A DNA stretch of 16,359 nucleotides from Kaftiobacterium sp035693805 (GTDB lineage Bacteria; Sysuimicrobiota; Sysuimicrobiia; Sysuimicrobiales; Kaftiobacteriaceae), in NCBI GenBank assembly GCA_035693805.1, contig DASSGA010000159.1, forward strand, positions 1-16,359. The letters are read 5' to 3'. Under the pieces are notes generated by a model. That model had not been told where the DNA came from, searched no databases, and saw only the letters and a list, made by a program, of their open reading frames with translations. Made by a program: the position numbers and the translations under genes. Below, piece after piece: positions 1 to 7,357 of this stretch. Positions within the stretch are counted from its first letter, which is position 1; the number at the start of each line of letters is the position of its first letter.

Positions 1-690
1 GTGGACGGCACCTACGAGGCCACCCTGCGGGCCGCACGGTGGGCCCGCGAAGCGCGCGTGCCCCTGCAGCTGAACACGCTGGTGACCGCCGAGGCGCTCG
101 ATGACCTCCCGGCCCTCTACGAGCTGGCCGGGTCGCTCGACATCATGCGCTGGAGCCTGTTCTTCCTCGTCCCGGTCGGGCGCGGCACGGCGCTGCCCGA
201 GATCTCCGCGGAGGAGGCCGAGGTGGTGATGCACTGGCTCGCGACGCGTGCTACGGAAGCCCCCTTCGCCATAGCCGCAACCGAAGCCCCACACTTTCGC
301 CGTGTCGCGCTCAGCATGATGCGCGAGCGCCGGATGACCTTCCAGGCCATCCGGCAACATCCGGTCGGGCGAGGCTTCGGGATCCGCGACGGCAATGGCG
401 TCATGTTCATCTCGCACCGCGGTGAGGTCACGCCGGCGGGGTTCTTATACGTCGTGACGGGCAACGTCCGGGAGCGCTCGCCCGTGGAGCTGTACCGGTC
501 CCATGAGGTGTTCGTGGCGCTCCGGGATCCGGCGAGGCTGCGGGGGAAGTGCGGCCGCTGCGAGTACCGCGAGCTGTGCGGGGGCTCGCGGGCGCGCGCC
601 TTCGCGCGCTGTGGCGACTACCTCGAGAGTGACCCGCTGTGCGCCTACGTGCCCGGCGGTGCCTCAGCGGCGATGGAGCTCCGGGCGTGA
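1..690 (+). CDS. Radical SAM/SPASM protein, C-terminal part (AhbD/NirJ-like; candidate coproheme decarboxylase)
   Basis: This is the 3' portion of a gene that begins before the window. The frame is open from base 1, and the radical SAM CxxxCxxC motif expected near the N-terminus is absent, so the GTG at base 1 is probably an internal valine. The visible 229 residues cover the second half of the SAM barrel and a C-terminal SPASM-type auxiliary cluster region with C184, C187, C193 and C214 (C-x2-C-x5-C-x20-C), including CEYRELCGGSRARAFA and then DPLC. This signature is typical of the AhbC/AhbD/NirJ group of heme-modifying enzymes and of the related BA_1875-like family. The next gene, hemE, starts inside its stop codon (GTGA). 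Family membership is seen in the sequence; a role as the Fe-coproporphyrin decarboxylase that yields heme is inferred from the location. It could instead be a heme d1-like or peptide-modifying enzyme. Confidence 0.8.
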   Translation: MDGTYEATLRAARWAREARVPLQLNTLVTAEALDDLPALYELAGSLDIMRWSLFFLVPVGRGTALPEISAEEAEVVMHWLATRATEAPFAIAATEAPHFRRVALSMMRERRMTFQAIRQHPVGRGFGIRDGNGVMFISHRGEVTPAGFLYVVTGNVRERSPVELYRSHEVFVALRDPARLRGKCGRCEYRELCGGSRARAFARCGDYLESDPLCAYVPGGASAAMELRA

Positions 691-1724
691 GCCGCTTCCT
701 GCGGGCCTGCCGCCGCGAGCCGGTCGACCGGACCCCGGTGTGGTTCATGCGGCAGGCGGGCCGCTCGCAGCCCGAGTACCGGGCGCTGCGCGAGCGGTAC
801 TCGCTGCTGGAGATCTGCGCTCACAGCGACCTCGTGGCGGACGTGACCCTGCGGCCTGTGGCGCAGCTCGGGGTGGACGCGGCCATCCTCTTCGCGGACA
901 TCACCGTGCCGCTGCTCGGCATCGGCGTGGCGTTCGATCTGCAGGATGGAACAGGGCCGCGCATCCACAGCCCCCTGCGGGTGCAGGCGGACGTGGACAT
1001 GCTGCGCCCGTTCGAGCCCGAGGCGACCATCGAGGCGCTGCTCGATGGGATCCGCCTCATCCGCAGATCCAGCCCCGTGCCGCTGATCGGGTTTGCGGGC
1101 GCCCCATTCACACTGGCGAGCTACCTCATCGAGGGCGGGCCGTCACGCGACTTCCTGCGCACGAAGGCGCTGATGCGGACGGAACCCGGCCTCTGGGACG
1201 ATCTCATGGAGCGCCTCACCACGATGACGACCGCTTACCTCACCACGCAGGTCGCCTCGGGCGCCTCGGCCGTGCAGCTCTTCGACAGCTGGGTCGGCTG
1301 TCTGAGTCCGGCGGACTACACTATGTCCGTTGCGCCGTACGTGCGGCGGATCTTCGACGCGGTGCGGGAGTCGGGCGTGCCGGCGATTTACTTCGGCACC
1401 GGGACGGCGGGCCTGTTGGGCGAAATGGCCGCCGCCGGCGGAGACGTCATCGGCGTCGACTGGCGCATCGCGCTGTCCGCGGCCTGGTCGTGGATCGGAG
1501 CCGATCGCGCCATCCAGGGCAACCTCGACCCGTCGGTGCTCCTGGCGCCGCGCGATGTCGTGCGGAGGCACGCCGCCGCGGTGCTCGCGCAGGCCGCCGG
1601 CCGGACCGGCCACATCTTCAACCTCGGCCACGGCGTGCTGCCGGACACGCCGCAGGAGGCGCTGCGCGATCTCGTGCAGTTCGTGCACAGCTATCGACAC
1701 CAAACAGCAGAGGTGCGGGCGTGA
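687..1724 (+). CDS. hemE: Uroporphyrinogen III decarboxylase HemE
   Basis: Cytosolic enzyme that removes four carboxyl groups from uroporphyrinogen III to give coproporphyrinogen III. The 345-residue length is normal for the family. The N-terminal active-site signature RTPVWFMRQAGR (about residues 15-26, with R22 and R26) is intact. ILFADI carries the catalytic-type aspartate D71, followed by GFAGAPFTLASYLIEG, LFDSWVG and the C-terminal HIFNLGHGVLPDTP. The start chosen is the GTG at 687: it overlaps the preceding stop by 4 bp, has GGAG about 8 bases upstream (675-678), and gives the family's usual short N-terminus. An upstream start at 639 would add 16 residues unlike other HemE proteins. hemH begins inside its stop codon, as in Bacillus hemEHY operons. 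Confidence 0.97.
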   Translation: MSRFLRACRREPVDRTPVWFMRQAGRSQPEYRALRERYSLLEICAHSDLVADVTLRPVAQLGVDAAILFADITVPLLGIGVAFDLQDGTGPRIHSPLRVQADVDMLRPFEPEATIEALLDGIRLIRRSSPVPLIGFAGAPFTLASYLIEGGPSRDFLRTKALMRTEPGLWDDLMERLTTMTTAYLTTQVASGASAVQLFDSWVGCLSPADYTMSVAPYVRRIFDAVRESGVPAIYFGTGTAGLLGEMAAAGGDVIGVDWRIALSAAWSWIGADRAIQGNLDPSVLLAPRDVVRRHAAAVLAQAAGRTGHIFNLGHGVLPDTPQEALRDLVQFVHSYRHQTAEVRA

Positions 1725-2662
1725 CGGGGACGAGCCTAGCAATCTTGCTGATGGCCTACGGCAGTCCCGCGACGCTCGATGACATCGAGGCCTACTTCAC
1801 ACATATCCGCGGCGGGCGGGTGCCCGCCGCGGGACAGGTGGAAGAATTGCGGCAGCGCTACCGCCGCATCGGGGGCACGTCGCCGCTGCGAGTGATCACG
1901 GCGGCGCAGGCCGACGCCCTCCGCCGCCGTCTGGACGGTCAGGGGTTCGACGCCCGCGTCTACGTCGGCATGAAGCACGCGGCGCCGTTCATCGCCGACG
2001 CCGTCCAGGCGCTGGCACGGGACGGCGTCCGCGACGCGGTGGCGATCGCGCTCGCTCCTCACTATTCGCGCCTGAGCGTCGCGTCGTACTTCTCGGCGGC
2101 CACGGAGGCAGCGCTCGGGCGCGGCATCCGGCTCCGGACGGTGGAGTCCTGGCACGATCATCCGAGGTTCATCGCCGCGCTGGCTTCGCGGGTGCGGGAG
2201 GCGCTCGCGCGGTTCGCCGAGCCCGAGTCCGTCGAGGTCGTTTTCACCGCGCACAGCCTGCCGGAACGCATCCTCACCTGGCACGATCCGTACCCAGAGC
2301 AGCTGCGCCGGACCTGCGAGCTCACGGGCTCCGTGCTAGGGCTGCCCTCCTGGCAGTTCGCCTACCAGAGTGCTTCGCACACCGGGGAGCCCTGGTTGGG
2401 TCCCGATCTCCTCGATGCGCTGCGCGCCCTCGCGGAGGCAGGACGGCGTCAGGTGGTCGTCTGCCCCATCGGCTTCGTCGCCGATCATCTGGAAGTGCTC
2501 TACGACATCGAGGTCGAGGCCAAGGAAGCCGCGGACCGGCTCGGCCTCCGCCTCGAGCGCGCGCCGTCGTGCAACGATGGAGCGGACTTCATCGACGCGC
2601 TCGCCGACCTCACCGTCCGGGCGATGCGCGGGGACCCGGCGCGCGCGGAGGGCGTCCGGTGA
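1721..2662 (+). CDS. hemH: Ferrochelatase HemH (probably coproporphyrin ferrochelatase, CpfC)
   Basis: Inserts Fe2+ into a porphyrin. The 313-residue length matches the compact monomeric bacterial enzymes. Family motifs in order are LLMAYGSP near the N-terminus, IGGTSPL, HYSRLSVASYF, FTAHSLPERI with the catalytic histidine H178, QSASHTGEPWLGPDL, and GFVADHLEVLYDIEVEAK with the conserved glutamate E258. They align with B. subtilis HemH His183 and Glu264. The start is the GTG at 1721, within GTGA overlapping the hemE stop, with AGAGGTG just upstream. The same frame stays open far upstream over hemE, but that part is an out-of-frame shadow. Because the gene lies between hemE and a HemY-type oxidase, as in Gram-positive bacteria, the natural substrate is likely coproporphyrin III rather than protoporphyrin IX. 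That assignment is inference. Confidence 0.96.
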   Translation: MTGTSLAILLMAYGSPATLDDIEAYFTHIRGGRVPAAGQVEELRQRYRRIGGTSPLRVITAAQADALRRRLDGQGFDARVYVGMKHAAPFIADAVQALARDGVRDAVAIALAPHYSRLSVASYFSAATEAALGRGIRLRTVESWHDHPRFIAALASRVREALARFAEPESVEVVFTAHSLPERILTWHDPYPEQLRRTCELTGSVLGLPSWQFAYQSASHTGEPWLGPDLLDALRALAEAGRRQVVVCPIGFVADHLEVLYDIEVEAKEAADRLGLRLERAPSCNDGADFIDALADLTVRAMRGDPARAEGVR

Positions 2663-4119
2663 CCGACCGGCGAGATGTCCGGCTCGCCGTCGTGGGCGGC
2701 GGCATCACGGGGCTGGCCGCCTCGCGCGTACTGCAGGCGGCCGTGGAGATCGGCGGCGTCGAGGACGTCACGTTGATCGAGGCCGCGCCGCGCCTGGGCG
2801 GCAAGATCGTCACCGAGCGGGCAGGCGGTTTCCTCATCGAAGGCGGCCCGGATTCGTTCCTGACGCTCAAACCGCAGGCCGTGGAGTTTGCGCGTGAGCT
2901 CGGCCTCGGCGACCGTCTCGTCCAAACGGTGGACCCCCGGCATGTCTTCATCCTCCACCGCGGCCGGCTGCACCCGCTGCCCGACGGCCTGGCGTCCCTC
3001 ATCCCGCATCGCCTCGGGCCGTTCCTGCGGAGCGGGCTGTTCACGCTGCGCGAGAAAGCGCGGTTCGGCCTCGACTTGCTGGTGCCGCCGAGCCCCAACG
3101 GAGGCGACGAGGCCCTCGGCCACTTCGTGCGGCGCCGGCTCGGACACGCCGCCGTGGAGCGCCTGGCGGGTCCGCTGCTGGCTGGCATCCACGCCGGCGA
3201 CGTCGAGGAACTGAGCCTCCGCGCCACATTTCCCACCCTCGCCGAGGCGGAACGACGCTACGGCAGCCTGACGCGCGCGGTGCTGGCGCGACGCCGCTCC
3301 CCGGGCCGGGCGGGCGGTGGAGCAACGGGCGGCGGGCCGGCGAGAGACGGCGCGACCACGATGTTCATGACGCTGCGCGGCGGCCTGGGGGAGCTGGTCG
3401 AGCGCGCTGCGGACCTGCCCCGCGTGACCGTCCGCACGGGGACGACGCTGCGAACGATCGAGCGGCAGGGCGGCCGGTACGTGCTCCGTCTCGCCGGCGG
3501 TGAGAACCTTGAGGTTGACGCGGTGGTGCTCACCGTTCCGGCGCATGCGGCCGCGATCCTCCTGCGCGACGTGAACCCTCCCGCATCGCGCATGGCCGCA
3601 TCGGTCCCATATGTGTCCACCGCGGCGGCGGCCCTGGGGTTTCGACGCGCAGATGTCGGCCATGCGCTCGCGGGACATGGCTACGTGATCGCGGGCGGCG
3701 AGGGGATGGCTCACACCGCGTGCACCTGGGTGAGCTCGAAGTGGCCCGGCCGCGCGCCCGCTGGCCATGTCTTGCTCCGGTGCTTCGCCGGCCGCGCGGG
3801 CGACCAGGAGGCCCTCGCCCTGGACGACGGCGCGCTCGTCCACGCGCTGCTCGAGGAACTGACGCCGCTGCTCGGCATCACCGGATCGCCGGTGCTCACC
3901 CGCGTGTACCGGTGGCGTGACGCGATGCCGCAGTACACCGTGGGACATCTCGACCGCATGGCCGCGCTGCGGGCGGCGCTGCGGGCGACCCCGGGGATCA
4001 TCGTGGCAGGCGGTGGCTACGGGGGTGTGGGCCTCCCCGATTGCATCCGGCAGGGCAGGGACGCGGCGGAAGAGGCGCTCGGCATCGTCGCGGCGACGCG
4101 CTCATCGACGCGCTCATGA
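2659..4119 (+). CDS. hemY: FAD-dependent coproporphyrinogen III/protoporphyrinogen IX oxidase HemY (CgoX)
   Basis: Oxygen-dependent flavoprotein that takes six electrons from a porphyrinogen to form the porphyrin. It is 486 residues long, normal for HemY. The FAD-binding Rossmann motif VVGGGITGLAASRVL (glycines 13, 14, 15 and 18) is followed by an acidic strand end (LIEA), then GGKIVTERAGGFLIEGGPDS and the C-terminal flavin-contact segment VAGGGYGGVGLPDCIRQG. The MPQYTVGH segment is typical of HemY. The start is the GTG at 2659 in a GTGA overlap with the hemH stop; the 30 codons open upstream lie over the hemH end and are not HemY-like. Together with HemE and HemH this gives coproporphyrinogen III to coproporphyrin III to coproheme. 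Discriminating CgoX from protoporphyrinogen oxidase by sequence alone is not certain. Confidence 0.95.
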   Translation: MTDRRDVRLAVVGGGITGLAASRVLQAAVEIGGVEDVTLIEAAPRLGGKIVTERAGGFLIEGGPDSFLTLKPQAVEFARELGLGDRLVQTVDPRHVFILHRGRLHPLPDGLASLIPHRLGPFLRSGLFTLREKARFGLDLLVPPSPNGGDEALGHFVRRRLGHAAVERLAGPLLAGIHAGDVEELSLRATFPTLAEAERRYGSLTRAVLARRRSPGRAGGGATGGGPARDGATTMFMTLRGGLGELVERAADLPRVTVRTGTTLRTIERQGGRYVLRLAGGENLEVDAVVLTVPAHAAAILLRDVNPPASRMAASVPYVSTAAAALGFRRADVGHALAGHGYVIAGGEGMAHTACTWVSSKWPGRAPAGHVLLRCFAGRAGDQEALALDDGALVHALLEELTPLLGITGSPVLTRVYRWRDAMPQYTVGHLDRMAALRAALRATPGIIVAGGGYGGVGLPDCIRQGRDAAEEALGIVAATRSSTRS

Positions 4120-4316
4120 GGAATGACGCGGGCCGCACCCCCGGCTCCACGAGATCATCGCGTTCCGCGAGGGCCGCGCGCCCCGCGCTCATGCGCTCGC
4201 CTCTGTACCGCGTGCTCGTCCCGGCGGCCGTGGTGCTGGTGGCCTCCGGGACGGTGATCGTGCTGGCGCTCGCGGCCGCGGTGCTGCTGGGTGTGCTGCC
4301 GTATCCGGGCCGCTGA
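4116..4316 (+). CDS. Small single-span membrane protein at the end of the hem gene run
   Basis: A 66-residue ORF whose ATG lies in an ATGA overlap with the hemY stop, the same coupling used by the genes upstream. The N-terminal 30 or so residues are rich in Arg, Ser and Ala. They are followed by a strongly hydrophobic span running from LVPAAVVLVASGTVIVLALA to VLLGVLPYPG, then a stop. An internal ATG at 4191 would give a 41-residue version consisting of a short basic start plus the membrane span. No family is recognised. It may be a small subunit or anchor for a heme-synthesis enzyme, but that is only suggested by position. The chance that it is a random open frame in GC-rich DNA is real, though the coupled start and clean membrane span argue for a gene. 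Confidence 0.5.
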   Translation: MRNDAGRTPGSTRSSRSARAARPALMRSPLYRVLVPAAVVLVASGTVIVLALAAAVLLGVLPYPGR

Positions 4317-4367
4317 CTCGACAGGGGACGCCGGGGAGAGAACCGAACGGGAGGGCGGGAGAACACG

Positions 4368-5261
4368 ATGAACACGACACAGCTGTTGCCGCTGGCTTCA
4401 TCCATCATCATCCTTGTCTTCGCCTGGCTCGTGCTGCGCCGGTACGCGGTCCGCCGTGGACGCCATCTCCTGATCTGGGGGATCGGGCTGCTCATGTTCG
4501 GCGCGGCCTCGCTCGCCGAGGCGTACTCCGCGTCGGCCTGGCATCCCCTGGTGTTCCGGCTGTGGTACCTGGGCGGGGCCGTGCTGAGCGCCGCGTGGAT
4601 CGGGCAGGGCACCGTCTACCTGCTTGCCGGCGCGCGGCTGCCGAACCTCCTCGTCTCGCTCGTGTTCGGATACACGGCGGCCGCGGCCCTCTTCATCGCC
4701 ATCGGGCGGCTTGGGCTCGGGACGGGGATCGTCGCCGCCCTGATCGCGTTTCATGGGCTCGTCTTCGCCGCCGTCGTCCACAGACTGCTGGTCCGACGGT
4801 GGCACCCGCAGCGGCTCGCCGCCGTCCTCACCGCCCTGCTCGTCGCGGGGAGCCTCGTCGCCGCCTACCTCATCTTCTCGATCCCCCTCGACGGGTCGCG
4901 GTTCGACGCCGGCCGGGCGCTGAGCGCCCAGTACCGCGAGATCCTTCCCCCCGGCGCCGTGGTGCGGAAGCTAACGCCCGTCTTCAACATCTACGGCACC
5001 ATCACGCTGGTGGGCGGGGCGCTGTACTCGGCCTGGCTGCTCTGGCGCAAGGAGATCGCGCCCCACCGCGTACTGGGCAACATCCTCATCGCCGCGGGGG
5101 CCTTCGTCATCGCCTCCGCCAGCACGATGGTGCGCCTCGGGCTCGGCGACTACCTGTACGCCGGCGAGCTCCTCGCGGCCTCGCTGATGTTCAGCGGGTT
5201 CTTGCTCGCCACGAGCAAGGCGGGCTCGACGGCATCCTCCACGGAGGCCGCCGGGGCGTGA
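4368..5261 (+). CDS. Multi-span integral membrane protein of unknown function
   Basis: The 297 residues contain about nine hydrophobic spans (roughly residues 6-23, 34-53, 66-87, 94-113, 119-141, 149-171, 206-227, 236-257 and 263-282). A longer hydrophilic stretch at about 172-204 and a short Ser/Ala-rich tail are also present. The spans hold charged or polar residues (for example RLWYLGG, AFHGLVF and ASTMVRLG), and there are several histidines. No catalytic or transporter signature was recognised. The ATG at 4368 has a purine-rich GGGCGGGAGA sequence ending about 6 bases upstream. Its stop overlaps the start of a DNA-binding protein by 4 bp (GTGA), so the two are probably made together. A sensor/regulator pair is one reading. 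There is a 51-bp gap to the preceding gene, so a separate transcript start is possible. Confidence 0.75.
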   Translation: MNTTQLLPLASSIIILVFAWLVLRRYAVRRGRHLLIWGIGLLMFGAASLAEAYSASAWHPLVFRLWYLGGAVLSAAWIGQGTVYLLAGARLPNLLVSLVFGYTAAAALFIAIGRLGLGTGIVAALIAFHGLVFAAVVHRLLVRRWHPQRLAAVLTALLVAGSLVAAYLIFSIPLDGSRFDAGRALSAQYREILPPGAVVRKLTPVFNIYGTITLVGGALYSAWLLWRKEIAPHRVLGNILIAAGAFVIASASTMVRLGLGDYLYAGELLAASLMFSGFLLATSKAGSTASSTEAAGA

Positions 5262-5890
5262 GCGGGCGGGCGGCGCCGCGCCGCGCCCCTGAGTGGATGA
5301 CGCTGAGCGAAGCCAGCGCCTTCCTCGGCGTGGACGCGTCCACCCTCCGGGTGTGGGCCGACGCTGGCCGTGTGGCGGCCTACCGCACGCCCGGCGGGCA
5401 CCGCCGATTCGATCGAGCGGCTCTCGAGGCGTTCTTGGCCCGCAGCCGCCAGGAACCGGAGCCCAAGCTGGCGGAGCTCATCGGTCCTCACGCGGCGCGG
5501 CTCGTTCCAGACGCTCTGGAGCAGATCCGCCGGCAGCGCTGGTATCGCGTGCTGGACGAGTCCACGGCGCGGGCGATCGGGGAGACCTGCCGCGGCCTGA
5601 TGGACGCGCTGGCCGGGTATCTCGGCGGGGGCGCCCGCCAGCAGAGCGCGCTGCGCGCCGGTGAAGCATCGGGCGAGATCCTCGGCGCCCGGGTGGCTGC
5701 GCTCGGATTGAACGCGGCGGAGGCGACCGAGGCGTTCCTCTTCTTCAAGAGCATCATCAGCGACGCGGTCTCGATGCGGCTGCCGCTCTCCCCGGACGGT
5801 AAGGTCCGCTCGCTCCGGCGGATCGACACCTTCCTCAACCGCGTGCTGCTGCGGATGATGGCCGCGTTCGAGTCGGCCTTGGAGGAATAA
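5258..5890 (+). CDS. MerR/excisionase-type HTH protein with helical C-terminal domain
   Basis: A 210-residue protein with an N-terminal winged-helix DNA-binding domain of the MerR/excisionase class. The segment from MTLSEASAFLGVDASTLRVW to YRTPGGHRRFDRAALEAFL (about residues 14-62) carries the hallmark TPGGHRRF. The remaining 145 or so residues look all-helical and vaguely resemble the N-terminal helical domain of RsbR-type regulators. No cysteine cluster or cobalamin motif is visible. The GTG at 5258 overlaps the upstream membrane-protein stop and has GGAGG about 10 bases upstream. The ATG at 5297 is an alternative that would trim 13 residues before the HTH. It is probably a transcription regulator whose signal may come from the coupled membrane protein; its targets are unknown. 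A dyad with a promoter-like TATACT lies directly downstream. Confidence 0.82.
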   Translation: MSGRAAPRRAPEWMTLSEASAFLGVDASTLRVWADAGRVAAYRTPGGHRRFDRAALEAFLARSRQEPEPKLAELIGPHAARLVPDALEQIRRQRWYRVLDESTARAIGETCRGLMDALAGYLGGGARQQSALRAGEASGEILGARVAALGLNAAEATEAFLFFKSIISDAVSMRLPLSPDGKVRSLRRIDTFLNRVLLRMMAAFESALEE

Positions 5891-5901
5891 CCGCCCCCGC
5901 G

Positions 5902-5937
5902 TGTCCGTCCCACAGGCTAGCGGCTATACTGTGTGGG
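5902..5937 (+). promoter_or_regulatory. Possible promoter -10 with a flanking 6-bp dyad
   Basis: The 58-bp gap before the glycosyltransferase contains TATACT (5925-5930), one mismatch from the -10 consensus. It is enclosed by an inverted repeat CCCACA (5909-5914) and TGTGGG (5932-5937), and GGCTA is repeated at 5915 and 5922. No good -35 hexamer is present at 17 or 18 bp. A transcript starting about 7 bases after the -10 would begin near an in-frame GTG at 5937, so a leaderless start is conceivable. The element stands out as A/T-containing in very GC-rich DNA, but the call rests on short motifs only. Confidence 0.25.
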
Positions 5938-5948
5938 TGGCCGCGCCG

Positions 5949-6680
5949 ATGCGCACGCTGGTCATCATCCCTGTGTTGAATGAAGATCGCACGCTGACCC
6001 GCGTCCTGGACCAGGTGCGCGCGAGCCTGCCCGGCGCAGACGTGCTGGTGGTGGACGATGGATCCACCGATCGCTCCCCCGAGATCCTGGCCGCGCGCGG
6101 CGACGTGCGCACGATCCGGCATGCGCAGAACCTGGGCTACGGACAATCGCTCATCAGCGGGTTCGCCCAGGCGGTCGACGGCGGGTACGACGTTACGGTG
6201 ACCCTCGACTGCGACGAACAGCACGAGCCGGCGCGCCTCCCCGAGTTCCTGGCCGCGGTGGCCGGGGCCGACATCGTCTCCGGGAGCCGCTACCTCGATC
6301 CCACCGTGCCGGGCGATCCCGCCCCGCCGGACCGAGCGCAGCTGAATCGAGAGTTCACGGCGCATCTCCGTGCGATCACGGGGTTCGACATCACCGACGC
6401 CTGGTGCGGGTTCAAGGCGTACCGCACCGGCGCGCTGGCGCTCTTCGAGCTCACCGAGCCAAGCTACGGGATGCCGCTGCAGGTCTGGGTGCAGGCAGCC
6501 TATCACCGCCTCACCGTGCGGGAACTGCCGGTGGCGCGCATCTACAAGAATCCCGAGCGGAAGTTCTGGGGCGGCCTGGACGACATGCGCGCGCGCCGCA
6601 CCTATTACCTGGGCGTGCTCGAAGCGGAAGTCGCCCGGTGGCTGCCCGAGAAGCTGGGCCTCGTGCGGGTGGCCCGATGA
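5949..6680 (+). CDS. GT2-family glycosyltransferase (polyprenyl-phosphate sugar transferase-like)
   Basis: A 243-residue GT-A fold enzyme without membrane spans. The N-terminal VIIPVLNEDRTL is followed by VVDDGSTDRSPEIL (D36 and D37) and NLGYGQSLISGF. The metal-binding segment TLDCDEQHEP (D87 and D89) stands where DPM1-like enzymes have DADGQHxP, followed by IVSGSRYL and a C-terminal WGGLDDMRARRTYY segment. It resembles dolichyl-phosphate mannose synthase-type transferases; donor and acceptor cannot be read from the sequence. The ATG at 5949 has GGTGG about 8 bases upstream; in-frame GTGs at 5931 and 5937 are alternatives. Its stop overlaps the start of the BshB1-type deacetylase, so the product may act with that enzyme. 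It is not a BshA-type GT4 transferase. Confidence 0.88.
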   Translation: MRTLVIIPVLNEDRTLTRVLDQVRASLPGADVLVVDDGSTDRSPEILAARGDVRTIRHAQNLGYGQSLISGFAQAVDGGYDVTVTLDCDEQHEPARLPEFLAAVAGADIVSGSRYLDPTVPGDPAPPDRAQLNREFTAHLRAITGFDITDAWCGFKAYRTGALALFELTEPSYGMPLQVWVQAAYHRLTVRELPVARIYKNPERKFWGGLDDMRARRTYYLGVLEAEVARWLPEKLGLVRVAR

Positions 6681-7354
6681 AGGTGCTCGCGGTGGGCCCG
6701 CATCCGGACGACGTCGAGATCGGGATGGGCGGGACGGTGCTGGCGCTGCGAGCCGCCGGCCACGAGGTGGTGGTGTGCGACCTGACCAACGGGGAGCCCA
6801 CCCCGATCGGCACGCCCGAACGGCGGGCGCGGGAGGCGGCCGCGGCGGCCCAGGTGCTGGGGGTGCGGCGGATCACGCTCGAGATGCCCAACCGCTATCT
6901 GACCGACACCGTGGAGGCCCGTAACCGTGTGGCCGAGGTCATCCGCGAGGTCCGCCCCGAGATGCTCTTCATTCCGTACTGGGCCGACGCGCACCCGGAC
7001 CATGTCGCCGCCGCGGCGCTGTGCGAGGCGGCCCGCTTCTACGCGAAGCTGACCCGCACCACGATCCCCGGCGAGCCGGTGTACCCGCGCCGGGTCGTGC
7101 ACTACATCTGCACGCACTACAATCTCCACATCCAACCGTCGTTCATCATGGACGTCACCGCGCACATCGATGCGAAGCTGCGCGCGGTCGCGGCCTACGG
7201 CTCCCAGTTCGGGCCGGAGCGAGGCAACGAGGGATTCTTCGACGATCTCCGCGCCTGGAACCGCTACTTCGGCGGCCTGATCCGCACCGGGTACGGCGAG
7301 CCGTTCGTGCTGCGCGAAGAGGTCGGCCTGCGCGGACTGGATCAGTTCATCTGA
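6677..7354 (+). CDS. bshB1: BshB1-type zinc-dependent N-acetylglucosaminide deacetylase (PIG-L/LmbE family)
   Basis: Bacillithiol-type deacetylase of 225 residues, close to the usual 230 or so for BshB1. In that pathway it removes the acetyl group from GlcNAc-malate. The zinc motif PHPDDVEIGMGGT gives ligands H9 and D12, and DAHPDH gives the third ligand H109. The segments CDLTNGEPTP, AAAAQVLG, EMPNRYL, FIPYWADAHPDH, SFIMDVT and YGSQFGPE follow the same order as in Bacillus BshB1, which separates it from generic LmbE-like proteins. It has PHPDD where Bacillus has AHADD. The ATG lies in an ATGA overlap with the glycosyltransferase stop. Only 3 bp separate it from the next gene, a BshC-like protein. 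Function is well supported by family; the actual substrate in this organism is inferred. Confidence 0.9.
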   Translation: MKVLAVGPHPDDVEIGMGGTVLALRAAGHEVVVCDLTNGEPTPIGTPERRAREAAAAAQVLGVRRITLEMPNRYLTDTVEARNRVAEVIREVRPEMLFIPYWADAHPDHVAAAALCEAARFYAKLTRTTIPGEPVYPRRVVHYICTHYNLHIQPSFIMDVTAHIDAKLRAVAAYGSQFGPERGNEGFFDDLRAWNRYFGGLIRTGYGEPFVLREEVGLRGLDQFI

Positions 7355-7357
7355 CCG

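Noticed and set aside
1..3. GTG at the first base as a true start codon
   Set aside because: The protein would lack the radical SAM CxxxCxxC half of the barrel. The sequence reads as the interior of a longer protein cut by the window edge.
503..1720. Upstream extension of the hemH frame over hemE
   Set aside because: The extension is Arg/Gly/Ala-rich and out of frame with the clear HemE protein. HemH-like sequence starts only at the GTG 1721.
2500..3948. Minus-strand open frame of 482 codons opposite hemY
   Set aside because: hemY on the + strand is unmistakable, and the antisense translation shows no domain and a composition typical of a shadow frame.
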